From positions 17,209,267 to 17,273,266 of the forward strand of contig CM053332.1 of assembly GCA_028583605.1 (NCBI GenBank): 64,000 nucleotides of DNA. The letters are read 5' to 3'. Positions 1 to 11,512 of the stretch are shown here, in pieces (the stretch's first letter is position 1; every line of letters starts with the position of its first letter). Both the position numbers and the translations under genes were made by a program. The DNA is from Dastarcus helophoroides. Its lineage: Eukaryota > Arthropoda > Insecta > Coleoptera > Bothrideridae. The notes below the pieces were generated by a model, which saw only the letters and a list, made by a program, of their open reading frames with translations, did no database searches and had not been told where the DNA came from.

Positions 1-830
1 ATATTTTTTTTTACTTTTCAAACTGCTACGAAATCTGCAAGCTGACATAAATTTAAGAAATTTGGTCTTTTACGGTTCGACTATTGTCAGAAATTTGTAG
101 TTTGTCCTTTAGATTTTTCTACTTTTAATTAGTTGTATGCTTTAGAAGCTAATCCCACAAACCGTGTAGTCCATTGTGAGTGCTTTCCATTTCAGACATT
201 TCGTGCTGTTAAAATTATGATAGTATCTAGTTTCATAAATTTTGGGATCAATTGAGCAAAGGAAGCGTCTATTTAAAAACAGATAATTCCAGCATTTTTC
301 GATTATCACACAAAAAAATTTGGATAACAGTTTCAATCGTGTGTGTATAAATAAAAAAATGTACTGGTTTGGTTTTTTGATTTTTTATTGTAATATGGTA
401 TGAAACCCTAATTGTGCGAGCTCAACTCGCTGTTGGTCGATTATTTTTATTTTAGGGTGTCAAATTTCAATAAAATATCCTTCATTTTAAACTCTTATTG
501 ATGATGAAACGTCTATTCATGTTAAGAAATTCTTTATGTATTTTAATTTATTATTTTTAACTACTTCTTCTGTCTTTATTGTTCCCTTTCCTTCTTATGC
601 ATTGCTGACGAGCTTAAATGATCAAATAAGAGCAAAACATCGATGTCCAATGCTACAACCTTTTTCACATTTTTTTATATTTGTTATATTTTCATAATAT
701 TTAAAGCTGAATTTTGGCGAAAAAGTTTGAAATTTCTAGATGAAAATCAAGTTTTCTAATTTTTATCTTGAAATTAGAATTTCGGTTTAAATAAAATTTC
801 TTTTCTAAGCTTTCAACTTTTTTTTTGATA
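1..830. other. AT-rich non-coding sequence
   Basis: No gene, RNA or bounded repeat is recognisable here. The sequence is AT-rich, and after about 700 it grades into the AAATTT/TTTCGAC-type oligomer that fills much of the window. Short open frames are chance products of low-complexity sequence. Confidence 0.6.
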
Positions 831-1045
831 TAAAGGACTGGTCCTTGGTTGTCTTCAAAAATTGAACAAATCTTGTCCCCTGGAAATCAAAAAGGATTAA
901 ATAACACAACAGAGGTTGCTCTAACGCGTTTCGATTACCAAACTATCTCTCTGAAGATGATAGCTTGGCTATTGAAAGCGTTAGAACAACCTCTTTGTGT
1001 TTTTTAATCTTTCTTGCTTTCAGGGAAGAAGGTTTGTATTTAAAT
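831..1045. mobile_element. F1 hairpin element, copy 1 (degenerate)
   Basis: This is the first of about a dozen copies of a foldback family named F1 here. The left arm begins GGACTGGTCCTTGG and runs through CTCTAACGCGTTTCGAT. The right arm is its reverse complement, reading CTCTGAAGATGATAGC, then GTTAGAACAACC, then TTTCTTGCTTTCAGGG. The centre of the left arm is shortened and both arms carry substitutions, so this is an old copy. It encodes no protein. Confidence 0.75.
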
Positions 1046-1280
1046 TTTTTAAGCTTTCAACGTTTAACTGAAAACTTCAAATTTGTCAAAGAATTTCCCA
1101 TTTTAGGTCAAAATTTGAACGTTTTTTTCCATAATTTGGAATTTTTCGGAAAGTTTGGCGTAAGAAGTGGAACAGTCGACGTTTCTCAAGAAATCCTAAA
1201 TTTGAAAATTTTAAATTTAAAGCTAAAGAAAATACTTGTAATATCTTGATTACATTTGGATTTTTATATTTGTTAGAGTT

Positions 1281-1934
1281 TAAAGATCAAAATATTTTGC
1301 TTAAAATTTCTACTTTAAATTCGAATTTTGAATGGCTTAAAAATTATTGTTTTCTCGTAATTTCGACTTTTTTCCGAAATTTGTGGCGTAGTCAGGAAAA
1401 TAATATAAAAGTTTGTTCGATTTTTTTACGAAGTCTAGGGTTGGTACTAAACATTTTGGATTGGAAGCTCAAATTTCGAGAAGATAATTAGAATTTCTAA
1501 ATTACAGTCGAATCCTTCAAATTTTTTCTTAAAATTAAAAGTTTTTAAAATTACTGCCTTTCTCGTGATTTCCACTTTTTTCCAAAATTTTTGGCTTAAA
1601 GTCAGGAAAATAAGATAAGATAAAAGTCGTTTCGACTTTTTTCACAAAGTCTAGGGTTTGCACTAAACATTTTGGATTTGAAGCCCAAATTTCGGGAAGA
1701 TAATTAGATTTTCTAAATTAGAGTCGAATCTTCAAACTTTTTTCTTAAAATTGAAAGTTTTTAAAATTACTCCTTTCTCGTGATTTCCACTTTTTTCCAA
1801 AATTTTTGGCTTAGAGTCAGGAAAATAAGTTGAAATAAAAGTCATTTCGACTTTTTTCACAAAGTCTAGGGTTTGCACTAAATATTTTGGAATTGAAACT
1901 GAAATTTCGAAAAGATAATTAGGATTTCTAAATT
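1281..1934. repeat. Tandem array, about 213-bp unit, three copies
   Basis: Three head-to-tail units share the landmarks TCTCGTGATTTCCAC, AAGTCTAGGGTTTGCAC and AAGATAATTAGATTTC. The boundary motif (ATTAGNNTTTCTAAATTA) recurs near 1491, 1706 and 1918. The first unit is the most diverged. The array is AT-rich and non-coding and runs directly into the 435-bp array that follows. Confidence 0.8.
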
Positions 1935-3866
1935 AGAGTCAAATCTTCAAACTTTTTTCTTGAAATTTAAAGTTTAAACTCCAAAGTTCTATTGACATCT
2001 TAACATTTTGACTTTAGAATTTGACTTGACTTTCTTTAAAATTTCAACTTTTTTTTTATTTTCCAAAGTTTTGTGTTTCAAAAAAGTAGGTGAAACTCGA
2101 CGTCTGGCTTAAAATGCTAATTTTTGTTGGAAATTTCCTGTTTATTCTCTAAATTTTGTATTTTTTTCTGGAAATTTCTGTGTTCTTCCAGAATTTTAAT
2201 TTAGAAATTAAATAATAAGTTCAGGTCTCGATTTAAAAGTTGAAATTTCGATTTTATTCACGAAATTTAGAGTTGTAAATTCACAGTTTCTACTTTTATT
2301 TTTACTTAGAATTCTCTTTTTAAATTTCAATTCTTTAGGGAACAGTAGTAGAGTCAAATCTTCAAACTTTGTTCTTGAAATTTAAAGTTTAAACTCCAAA
2401 GTTCTATTGTCTTTAACATTTTGACTTTAGAAATTTGCTTGACTTTCTCTTAAAATTTCAACTTTTTTTATTTTCCAAAGTTTTGTGTTTCCAAAAAAAA
2501 ATAGGTGAAATTCGACGTCTGACACAAAATGTTAACAGTTTTTTGGTAATTTCCTGTTTTTTTTTCCTGAAAATGTGTTTTTTTCTGGAAATTTCTGTTT
2601 TCTTCCAAAATTTTGATTTAGAAATTAAGAAATAAGTTCAGATCTCGATGTAAAAGTTGAAATTTCGATTTTATTTGTTTATTTTCCAAAGTTTTGTGTT
2701 TCAAAAAAAAATAGGTGAAATTCGACGTCTGACTCAAAATGTTAACAGTTTTTTGGAAATTTCCTGATTTTTTCTGAAAATTTTGTGTTTTTTCTGGAAA
2801 TTTTGTGTTTTTTTCTGGAAATTACTGTTTTTCCTTCCAGGATTTTGATTGAGAAATTAAAAAATAACTTCAGAGTTCGATGTAAAAGTTGAAATTTCGA
2901 TTTTATTGACGCAATTTAAAGTTATAAATTCACAGTTTCTATTTTTTTTTACTTAGAATTTTGTTTTTAAATTTCAACTTTTTAGGGAACAGTAGTAGAG
3001 TCGAATCTTCAAACTTTTTTCTTGAAATTTAAAGTTTAAACTCCAAAGTTCTATTGTCTTCTTAGCATTTTGAATTTAGAATTTTGCTCGACTTTCTCTT
3101 CAAATTTCAACTTTTTTTTTATTTTCCGAAGTTTTATGTTTAAAAAAAAATAGGTTAAATTTTGACGTCTGACTCAAAATGCTAACAGTTTTTTGGAAAT
3201 TTCCTGATTTTTTTCTAAAAATTTTTTGTTTTTTTCTGGAAATTTTGTGTTTTCTTTTTGGAAATTTCTGTTTTCTTTCAGAATTTTGATTGGGAAATTA
3301 AAAAATAAGTTCAGATTTCGATGTAAAAGTTGAAATTTCGATTTTATTTACGAAATTTAGAGTTGTAAATTCACAGTTTCTACTTTTTTAGAATTCTGTT
3401 TTTAAATTTCAAGTCTTTAGGGAACAGTAGTAGAGTCAAATTTTTAAATTTTTTTCTTGATATTTAAAGTTTAAACTCCAAAGTTCTATTGTCTTCTTAA
3501 CATTTTGACTTTAGAAATTTGCTTGACTTTCTCTTAAAATTTTAACTTTTTTTGTTTTCCGAAGTTTTGTGTTTCAAAAAAAAAAATAGGTGAAATTCGA
3601 CGTCTGACTCAAAATGTTAACAGTTTTTTGGAAATTTCCTGTTTTTTTTTTGAAAATTTTGTGTTTTTCTTTTTGGTATTTTTGTGGTTTTTTCTGGAAA
3701 TTTTTGTTTTCTTCCAGAATTTTGATTTAGAAATTAAGAAATAAGTTTAGATCTCGATGTAAAAGTTGAAATTTCGATTTTATCCACGAAATTTGGAGTT
3801 GTAAATTTACAGTTTCCTCTTTTTTTTTTGCTAAGAATTTTGTTTTTAAATTACAGTTCTTTAGGG
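1935..3866. repeat. Higher-order tandem array, about 435-bp unit, four copies
   Basis: Units start at AGAGTCAAATCTTCAAAC near 1935, 2349, 2997 and 3432, giving spacings of 414, 648 and 435 bp, and the last unit ends near 3866. Each contains CTCCAAAGTTCTATTG, GAAATTCGACGTCTGAC and AGGGAACAGTAGTAG. The long 648-bp unit carries an internal duplication of about 213 bp (the CGACGTCTGAC block near 2510 and again near 2725). The array is non-coding. Confidence 0.85.
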
Positions 3867-4017
3867 AACAGTGAATCTTCTATTTTTATATCAAAATTAG
3901 GTGTTTGCATTTAACGTTTTTACAGTGTTCTTACAAAATTAAGTGCAACTCTAAATTTTAGACTCTCCATTTTAAATTTGAACTTTTTTCAAAATTCTCT
4001 TTTTTCAGAATTTTGAC

Positions 4018-4340
4018 TCTTCATTTTAAATGCAAGAAGAATGCAACCTAGACTACAAATTCATGCAGCCCTCTAGGCGTGTATAGTGAATCATAGGTAG
4101 CTGAACTACCAAAAGTTGAAACACTGTTACCTAGCGAAGCGGTTGCTCTCTAGGAGAGTTCCCAGAAGACAAGGATTCTATAATGCACAGAGCAATAGGT
4201 TTAAACATTTATTAGATTCAAAGTTTGGAAACCAAATACCGGTTTCTAACAAGATCGAAACCGGTATTTGATTTCCAAACTTCGAATCTAATAAATGTTC
4301 AGACCTATTGGTCTGTGCATTATAGAATCTTCATTTTAAA
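4018..4340. mobile_element. F2 hairpin element, copy 1, with 13-bp target duplication
   Basis: A foldback element occupies 4031-4327. A non-palindromic tail (4031-4175, containing GCAGCCCTCTAGGCG and GGTAGCTGAACTACC) is joined to a near-perfect hairpin with arms 4176-4245 and 4258-4325. The arms carry GCACAGAGCAATAGG and CCAAATACCGGTTTC and enclose a loop of about 10 bases. TCTTCATTTTAAA occurs immediately on both sides (4018-4030 and 4328-4340), which reads as a target duplication. The flanking array contains similar phrases, so chance cannot be wholly excluded. No coding capacity. Confidence 0.75.
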
Positions 4341-4621
4341 CTTGAACCTTTTTTCAAATTTCTATTTTCGAAATTTTGGCGAATTTAGACCATTTTCTTA
4401 GAAAGTGGATTTAAAAAAGTCGAAGTTTCGATTGTCTTTTCATGACATCGGTTGTTTATACCAAAAAATGTTGGCCTTGATGCCAAATTTTAAGCAAATT
4501 TGGATGTAAACTTGAACTTTAATTTACGATTTAAGCTGCAATCTTCTGTTTTTATCTCTTTATTAAAAAAAATTCATGTCTAATTTTGGTCGTCTATATT
4601 TCATCTTTTTTCCTTATTCTG
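4341..4621. repeat. AT-rich oligomer filler
   Basis: This continues the TTTCGA/AAATTT-rich sequence interrupted by F2 copy 1. Nothing else is recognisable. Confidence 0.5.
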
Positions 4622-4800
4622 TATAAAATAAACTAACCCATTTTTGTCAGCTGTCATAAGGTGATGTTTTGAGAATTTGGGGATCAGGTATATTTTAAAA
4701 ATGTTTTAGAATATTGTCAACTTTTATTACTAATAATTTAAATATTTCCAAACAGGGTAGCAGAAATGTTAAATAAAATTAATAAATCCAATAAAATACT
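4622..4800. mobile_element. Old F3 hairpin remnant
   Basis: This region resembles the F3 family: GTATAAAATAAACTAACCC, GTCAGCTGTCATAAGGTGA and then TTTCCAAACAGGGTAGCAG followed by AAATGTTAAATAAA. The order and spacing match the right part of the F3 copies at 11219 and 61126, but many bases differ and no target duplication is visible. Confidence 0.5.
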
Positions 4801-7102
4801 CGAAAAAAAATTGAAAAGTCAAGATGTGGCTAAAAATTTATTTCCTTAAAGGGCTTTATCACATGTCAGAAATGAAAATACACAAAAATGTTTAATATTT
4901 CCCAAGCATTTGGTAGCTTGTATGACACTATAGTTTTTAACCAATATATCATGGATTAGCCTTGTTTGAGCTTGTTCACCTGGTGCATTTTTCTCAATAT
5001 TGGTAAAAAATATGGACAAACCCATTGTTTATTTCTTTGCTCCGCGTTGTAACTTCCCCAATCCCACCCAGCTTTCCCGAACATATAAATCATTTAGCCA
5101 CACATTTTCGGCTAAAACCGCACAAAACTAACCCAATTTAAAATTCCTGCAGCGGTCCGTAGATGTTTTTCTGACCCATTTTCCGAACCAAATTTCCGTT
5201 TATTTAACATAAATAATAAATGATGCCCTTTTTATTTTCGCATAAATAAAACGGAAAAGTCGGGAGTTTTATGTGCGCTTTTAAGCATGTGTGGGAAGAG
5301 GGTTTTGTTTTTATAAGCGGTCAAATCGCACATATTTAAAATACATTAGGATGCAGTCGTGCCGGCATAGGGTTGTTTCGTCCTCTTGTTGTCTTCTAAG
5401 GGCCGCTTTTGTTCTCCCTTTAAGCGCGCAAGATCGATAATGGTTCATGTATAATATATTTAGGAACTCATTAAATTTAATGAATTTGGAAGCTTTATAA
5501 GGAAATAAATGAACCTAATGTCATGTAAATTTAGTTTTAAGATTATGCCGTATTAATGTATTAACCACATTTAAGCCGGATTATATTTTGAGGAGGTTTA
5601 ATGGGGTTAAAAGTTTATAAAATATGAAAGGGCTTTCGGGACTATTCTATGAATGAAATTCTTCATCACATGTCGCAATATATTATTTATTTAGTCACAC
5701 TGTTGCCTTATAAATTAGATTACTTTATTATTTAATTGACTTGTTTTAAAATTGGATTTTTTTTTCTTTTTGTTAGTGGTTGTTCACATTAATATTCTAT
5801 TAACCAGTGATTTTAATAATTGGCAACTACTGTACTTTTTAAGGTATTTTCTTTTTCAAAAGACTGTAAAATAAATATTATAACAATTAATTTTAATTTT
5901 CAAGTAATTTTTACTCGCACCTTCAGTCTATAATGATTTTTTAAGTTTTTAGAATGCTGCAGCTCAATAATTTTTTTATCAAGGGTGTCTCCAAGTTGAA
6001 TTGTATCAAGTATCAGGGTGATATTTTGAGAGGAAGCCCCAATTTGCTGCAAATATCCAGTGTGCTACCGTTCTGTCCTAAGCGTCCCGTCGCGTCTGTC
6101 GGTCAGGTGGCCCCACGATAAAGGACAGTGACATTTATCCATGACCTTAACCTAAAAATTGACAAGGAAGCCTTTCAAGTCGTGTTTGTTTAAAAACCAT
6201 ATTATACGTTTACGTCTTCCTAAAATGTTGTCTAATATTGCAACTTAATTAACAGCTAGCTAAACAACAAATAAACAAAATATTTATTATCTTACTCTTA
6301 TAACTGTAACTTTTGAATGCATTTGTTTATAATCAATGATTTTTTAATTCGTTTGGATTCTGAAACTTGATGTTTAAAGATTCATTTGCAACTGTTATAA
6401 CAATGAACGATTTTAAGAAACTTGAGTAGTAAAGTGGTCTATTTTGAAGCCTATTTTCAAATCTTCATTTCTCCTGACCTAATCCTTATTGAGTTTTATA
6501 GAAAGAAGTATTATTTATTAATTTTTAATCAATCAAGTTTCAGAAATCGTTGGGTTGAAAATTACTGCTTACAAAGCTTGCTGACTTTATTTTAATTAAG
6601 AAAATATTGTTTTAAAATTTTTATTTCAAGGGAGATTTCAAGGAAGAACTAGACGATGAAAAGCGCAGCGTTCAAATTCTCTAATATTAGTTATATTATA
6701 GTTATAGTTAAATTATTTATAATTAGTTATAATATAATGTAAGATTTAATTACAAATGTGTTTCCAAACAGCAGATTTGAATAAAAAGGCAGCGTAGCAA
6801 AAAGTACCACATGACACGAATCCTTGATTTCAAAATTTATCCTTCATAGTCAGAAATGATCTGGAGCGCCCAAACGACTATAATCTGAAAGATGTGGATG
6901 GCGTAAAATGCTTCTTGAGGCATAATTGTAGAATTTCTAGTCATGGCTTTTTCTTCGCCAGTTACTGCTTTCACAATTCTAAATTTTAAGTAACCTTCTG
7001 TTAAGTATTGGCAATCTGATATAGATTGCCCCAAGCAGCGATTGCGATTGCCAATCCTTAAGAGAAGGTTACTGAAAATTCAGAATTGCGAAGGGATTAA
7101 AA
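4801..7102. other. Mostly non-repetitive intergenic or intronic sequence
   Basis: No coding exon, RNA gene or transposon end is recognisable. Between about 5040 and 5450 the sequence is less AT-rich and lacks the oligomer filler. It contains AT-rich homeodomain-like sites (CATAAATAATAAATG) and GC-richer words such as GGGCCGCTTTTG, so it could be a conserved non-coding block. That is only an inference from composition. The stretch 5450-7102 is plain AT-rich sequence. Confidence 0.4.
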
Positions 7103-7365
7103 AATTGTAATGCAAATCTTGTCCACTGAAACCAAGAAAGATTAAAAAGCACAACAGAGGTTGTTCTAACGTGTTTCGATATCCAAGCTGTCATCTTTCG
7201 AGAGATACTAGATACTAGAGATATTAGTATATCTCTGAAGATGATAGCTTGGCTATCGAAACGCGTTAGAGCAACCTATGTTGTGTTTTTTAATTTTTCT
7301 TGGTTTCAGGGGACAAGGTTTGTATTTTAATTTGTAAAGATAACCTAAGGACCAGTCCGTTCCAC
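7103..7365. mobile_element. F1 hairpin element, copy 2
   Basis: The left arm (AATCTTGTCCACTGAAACC onward) and the right arm (TCTCTGAAGATGATAGC to GTCCGTTCCACC) form a long inverted repeat around a centre near 7215, where ACTAGATACTAGAGATATTAG has accumulated as a small local repeat. The unpaired family tail (AAGGACCAGTCCGTTCCACC) is on the right, so this copy is in reverse orientation relative to copies 7-9. Confidence 0.8.
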
Positions 7366-8064
7366 CAAAATCAGTGAAAGGAGTAACTGGCGAAGAAAAA
7401 GCCAATAAAACATGAATAGAAACTACTAATACTTTGCAAAGAAGATACAGAGGATATCATAATTGTAGAAGTTTAGATTATCTGAAAGTTACGAGTGGAG
7501 TTCCTCGTTGACATCCTTGGCCTCTAGGAGAGACCATGCCAAAGTATTCTTGATTGCGTCGCAGTCTAATTTGGTTGCTTCCTTGTGTAACACCGGCCAA
7601 ATGTGTCACTGTCTCTTTACCGCCGCCGAGCTGCACCGCCAGTAACTAATCTGTGTGCTTTTCCAGGCCATAGAGTAGAGTATTTTTGCCATAGAGTGTG
7701 TCTCATACTGCCTCCCCCCGCCGCTAGAGCTCTATATCTGTGTGATGTGGTGTCCCTAACTTATGTTCTATCCACGATGATGTCGCGAAGTGGGCGGTGG
7801 TTGTTGGCCCTAACCGCGGTGTAATCGTTCTCGTCAAGCCTCGGACCGATGAGCAGCAGCACCATCAGCAGCAGCAGCAGCAGCACCAACAGAATAGTGC
7901 GTGTCGTTATCTAGTGCTAATAACGGGTGGTGTTTGTCGCTTCCCTGGCGTGCGATGACATCAGGTGTTTTATCGCATTAAATCGAATCGTTATCTCTTA
8001 TCTTTACAAGGCTGTGGCGTACAGGTGGAGCGGCTCCCAGTTTCTATCTTGAGCTGAAACCGAT
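7366..8064 (+). promoter_or_regulatory. Putative promoter / 5' leader of the host gene
   Basis: From about 7500 the base composition becomes distinctly richer in G+C than the surroundings. The segment contains CCGCCGCCGAGCTGCACC near 7620, CTCCCCCCGCCGC near 7720, and a CAG-rich tract at 7850-7892. Upstream ATGs occur, including one at 7603 that opens a 73-codon frame and could act as a leader ORF. No clear TATA box or initiator can be fixed. The call as a leader rests on position immediately upstream of the exon starting at 8065, so transcription start and exon structure are unknown. Confidence 0.4.
7850..7892. repeat. CAG trinucleotide tract
   Basis: Imperfect (CAG)n interrupted by CAC and ATC codon-like triplets. 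Such tracts are common in leaders and coding exons of insect developmental genes. Here it lies upstream of, and out of reading frame with, the proposed start codon. Confidence 0.8.
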
Positions 8065-8246
8065 ATGTTGCACTCTTTAGACGTGTTGGCAGGGAAGTTG
8101 TCGCCCGGTGGTGCCGCGCAAGCCAGCCCGCCCCAAACGTCCGTTACGTTGGATTCTAACGCCAACAGGGTACACCCGTATATCAAGCACAGTTCCAGTA
8201 ACAACAACAACACCAGTACCACGAACAATAACAACAACACGACAAA
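8065..8246 (+). CDS. First coding exon of an unidentified host gene (partial)
   Basis: The ATG at 8065 has a purine at -3 and an in-frame TGA 15 bases upstream (8050-8052), which supports this start. The frame encodes about 60 residues. It begins MLHSLDVLAGKLSPGG, continues with a Ser/Pro/Thr/Ala-rich stretch, then NRVHPYIKHSSS, and ends in an Asn/Thr-rich tract (NNNN, then NNNNN). It is followed at once by AAA|GTAAGT, a strong splice donor at 8247, leaving a partial codon (phase 2). Codon use and GC content differ sharply from the AT-rich surroundings. Low-complexity Asn tracts near the N-terminus are typical of insect transcription factors and other regulators, but no domain is present in this exon and the protein was not recognised. 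No downstream exon was found in the window. A chance frame in a GC-richer island is the alternative. Confidence 0.55.
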
Positions 8247-9238
8247 GTAAGTCACATCAATTTGGATATCCTTGTTTAAACATGCGATCTAGAAAATTCA
8301 GTTTTGTATGCCTCAATGGAGCGCATTCCAAGTAAGTCAACCATAACTTAAAATGACTGATTCGTTGATTTTGTTGGAGTCACTTAAAAACAGTAGTTAT
8401 AAAAGGAAATGCCAGTATTCCCTATTAGCTTGCGCAATACTACTTCTAAGAATCTTCTCCCACCAAGCGATTTCACTTCTAATGATTTAGGGTTAACAAG
8501 GACGAAGCAAAAAGGAATAAAATATTGCCAGTGTCGCGCTGTGCTGGTGCAAACGTGATTTTCTTTTAATTAGCAAATTACTGTTTTCATTGTTTTATTG
8601 AAGCGTGCCTAACAAATCATCTTGGATCATTTAAACGTCTGAGACAATATTACGTTTGTCGCCTCGTTGCTTACTTTGTTTTGCACTCTAATACTAATTG
8701 TATTGACAGAAATTTAATCAAACATAAATATATTGTTATATATTTTATATTGTATTCGTCTTTCCTCTTTTGTAGACCTTTAGACCTAATTTTTCGTTCA
8801 TGGCTTCACTTATCATCCTGCCATGTATATCCCCAGGTTTCAGTTATGTATGCCGCTTTGGAAACATTCTAATTTTGCGACAGCTTGACAAGAACATGTC
8901 TTCATCCTACTGAAAAACTGCAACTATGTCTCTAAAGTTGGATGCACTAACCCATTTCTACCAGGTTTTTATTAACTTGCTTTCTCATTTGCTTGAGTTG
9001 TGGACTCTGGACTGTGTCTGCTTGATGCAAATTTTCCAGTCGATTTCTCAATGAACTCAGAGACTTGAAATTGAAGTTGAAATTGTCAAAGCAATATTTT
9101 AATTCGATCGTGATAATTATTACAAAAGAAATGTTTCCAAAGATGAAATAATCCAATTGCTAACTTTAAATTTCAGCACTAATCACAAAATGTCACTTTT
9201 CTTAAATATTTAAGTTTAATGACAACATTTCGGGACTT
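8247..9238 (+). other. Putative start of intron 1
   Basis: This begins with GTAAGTC after the Asn-rich exon and then holds ordinary AT-rich sequence. No acceptor followed by a convincing coding exon is visible. An open frame reading through the donor (8108-8335) is in another frame and was not taken as coding. Confidence 0.35.
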
Positions 9239-9378
9239 CAAAAATTAAAATACAAATCTTGTCCCCTGAAACCAAGAAACGATTAATAATAAACACAATA
9301 AAAGTTGCTCTAACGCGTTTCGATAGCCAAGCTATCATCTTCAGAGGCGATAGCCAGGCTATCTCTCTGAAGATGATA
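9239..9378. mobile_element. F1 hairpin element, copy 3 (right arm lost)
   Basis: The left arm is complete from ATACAAATCTTGTCCCCTG to AAGCTATCATCTTCAGAG. It is followed by the centre and only the first bases of the right arm (TCTCTGAAGATGATA), after which the sequence switches to AT-rich filler. The element is a truncated or rearranged foldback. Confidence 0.75.
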
Positions 9379-9583
9379 CTTTTTAACTTGTCCTCAAAAC
9401 TTTTACTCTTTCTTAAAATTATGAATTTTTTACGAACTTTTTTCAAAATATCGAGTTTTCGAAAATTGTGGCTTCTTTTTAAGATCCCACTTCAATATTT
9501 CGACCTTGTAAAATTTTTGACTTGTCAATTTTCTACTTTAAATTTTCGGTTTTCTTAAGATTTTGAGTCTACAAATCTTTTTT
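9379..9583. repeat. AT-rich oligomer filler between two F1 copies
   Basis: About 200 bp of TTTCGACC/AAATTTT-type sequence with no other recognisable content. Confidence 0.5.
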
Positions 9584-9823
9584 GGTGGAACGGACTGGTC
9601 CTTGGTTATCTTCAAAAATTGAAATACAGAACTTGTTCCCTGAAACCAAGAAAGATTAAAAACACAACAAAGGTTGCTCTAACGCGTTCCCTCTGAAAAT
9701 GACAGCTTGGCTATCGAAACGCGGTAGAGCAACCTTTGTTGTGTTTTTTAGTCTTTCTTGGTTCCAGGGGACAAGATTTGTATTTCAATTTTTGAAAATA
9801 ACCAAGGACCAGTCCGTTCCACC
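9584..9823. mobile_element. F1 hairpin element, copy 4 (tails at both ends)
   Basis: The element runs from GGTGGAACGGACTGGTCC to GGACCAGTCCGTTCCACC. Unusually, the terminal tail is present in inverted orientation at both ends, making the element almost fully palindromic. The central part of the left arm (the GATAGCCAAGCTATC hairpin) has been deleted, while the right arm keeps CTCTGAAAATGACAGC then TTGGCTATCGAAACGCGG. Confidence 0.85.
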
Positions 9824-10574
9824 AAATATTTCGGGATTTTCCCTCGAGTTCAGTGGCGGCTGGCGTATAGACACTGTGGAACTGCAGCACCCCCAGTTTC
9901 GCTTACGAGTTTTTTTTTTTCAAAATTTTCTGAACACTTTTCATTACACAATTTGTTGTAGACATTTTAAATTTTCTCTGATTTCTTTTTTAGAAAATTT
10001 AGGTTTCTTTCACAAGGTTAGGACATTTAAAAACCTATTTTATTTTTAATTTTGATCAAAATCACATTGTCAAAAACTAGTTTTTCTAAAATTTTTGAGA
10101 AAGAAATTAATATTTCGAGCAGGAATTAACATGTTAACAAAAAACTCAAATTTCTTTGAAAATGTCAACATTTTGAGAAAATAATACCAATTTCAAGAAA
10201 AAATCTAAATCCAACAAACTCAGCTCGCATTTTACTATTTCTCTAAAAAATAAATTAATACGGTATCTTCAACTTTTTACCTCAAATCTCATTTTGTTTG
10301 AAAATTTTCGGGTTTTCTTAGATATTTCGATTTTTTTTTTAGCAAATTTTTATTTTTTCTGCAGTTTCCATTTTTCTTAAATATTTTATAAAAAGAAATT
10401 TTCTCGAAATTTCCATTTTTCCTGAAAGTGTTGTTCTTAAAATTTGTTCTAGAAATTCCAACTTCTCCAGATTTTTCTTTGTGTTCCTCTAATTTGCTTT
10501 AAAAATTTTTAATTTTAAAAGTTTTTTCACGACACTTTGACAATTTTAAGTTCATTTTATTTTGCAGTTTTGAC

Positions 10575-10688
10575 AAAAAATGTTTGTTTTTCTTCAATTT
10601 ATTTAACATTTCTTCGGCCCAGTTTGGAAATATTGAAAAACATAATATTTCCGGTCAATAAGGGTCTACCATGAAGAAAAAATGTTTG
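10575..10688 (-). mobile_element. F3 hairpin retroposon-like element, copy 1 (short form)
   Basis: A 90-bp element (10587-10676) is flanked by perfect 12-bp repeats AAAAAATGTTTG (10575-10586 and 10677-10688). On the minus strand it starts CTTCATGGTAGACCC, continues through GACCGGAAATATTATG and CCAAACTGGGCCGAAG, and ends in an A-rich tail. The inner hairpin of longer copies is missing. The related hAT A3 has the empty site near 33581-33610. Confidence 0.85.
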
Positions 10689-11204
10689 GAAAAAACCCTT
10701 GAAAGCTCTATAAAAATTTCAACATATTGAGAAAACAAAAAATGTCCACTTTTTTGTAAAGATATTTCAATTTTTTTCAAATTTCGATTTTTTCTCTAAG
10801 ACATTTTGCTTTTTTTCCTATGCAATTTGTGTTTTTCTCTAAACATTTCGTCCAAAAATTTTTTTTGAAATTTCGACATTTTCTGTAGATTTTATCCTTA
10901 AATTATTTTTTCTTGTAGAAATTTTGATTTTTCTCTAATTTGTTTTGAGAATTTAAAAGTTTTTTAACGAAATTTTAATATTTTAAAGTTTATTTTATTT
11001 TGTAATTTTGATAAGAAACTAAAAATTGTTAGGCTATAAGTTTAGGGAAAATAAACTTCAAATCTGCATAAAAATAAGGAAAAATTAGGGAAAAATATTG
11101 AAATTTCAAGAAAAAATGAACCTTCTAATTTCAACCTTTTTTACAATTTGATATTTCTCTACTACTGTAGGATCAAAGAAAATTCTGAATCGGAATTTCC
11201 AATT

Positions 11205-11512
11205 TTTCTAGAAATGTTTTTTTCAATTTATTTAACATTTCTTCGGCCCAGTTTGGAAATATTTAAATTATTACTATTCCTATTCTATGTAAAATAAAAT
11301 AACCTCTTAATTTGTGAACTGTCATGAAGTGACGTTTTCAATAAATTTAAATATTCACGTAGTCGCATTTCAAAAACTGTTTAGAAAATTGTCAATAAAC
11401 CATAAAAATTTAAATATTTCCAAACTGGGCTAAAGAAATGTTAAATAAATTGAAAAAAACATATTATTTCCGGTCAATAAGGGTCTACCATAAAGAATTT
11501 TCTAGAAATGTT
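11205..11512 (-). mobile_element. F3 hairpin retroposon-like element, copy 2
   Basis: Element 11219-11498 is bounded by the 14-bp direct repeat TTTCTAGAAATGTT (11205-11218 and 11499-11512). The arms CATTTCTTCGGCCCAG and CTGGGCTAAAGAAATG are inverted. Beyond the right arm lies the family tail ATTTCCGGTCAATAAGG then GTCTACCAT. On the minus strand the tail is the 5' end and the A-rich stretch the 3' end. hAT A2 (near 15530) and A3 (near 33005) lack the insertion at the equivalent point. Confidence 0.85.

Noticed and set aside
8004..8255. An 83-codon frame antisense to the proposed first exon, Leu/Val-rich
   Set aside because: The Leu/Val run is the complement of the AAC-rich Asn tract. The plus-strand frame has an upstream in-frame stop, a good start context and a splice donor, so it is preferred.
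9699..10049. A 116-codon frame starting in the F1 right arm
   Set aside because: It reads the F1 hairpin arm and then hAT A1 end sequence. Similar short frames appear wherever F1 occurs, so it reflects the repeat.
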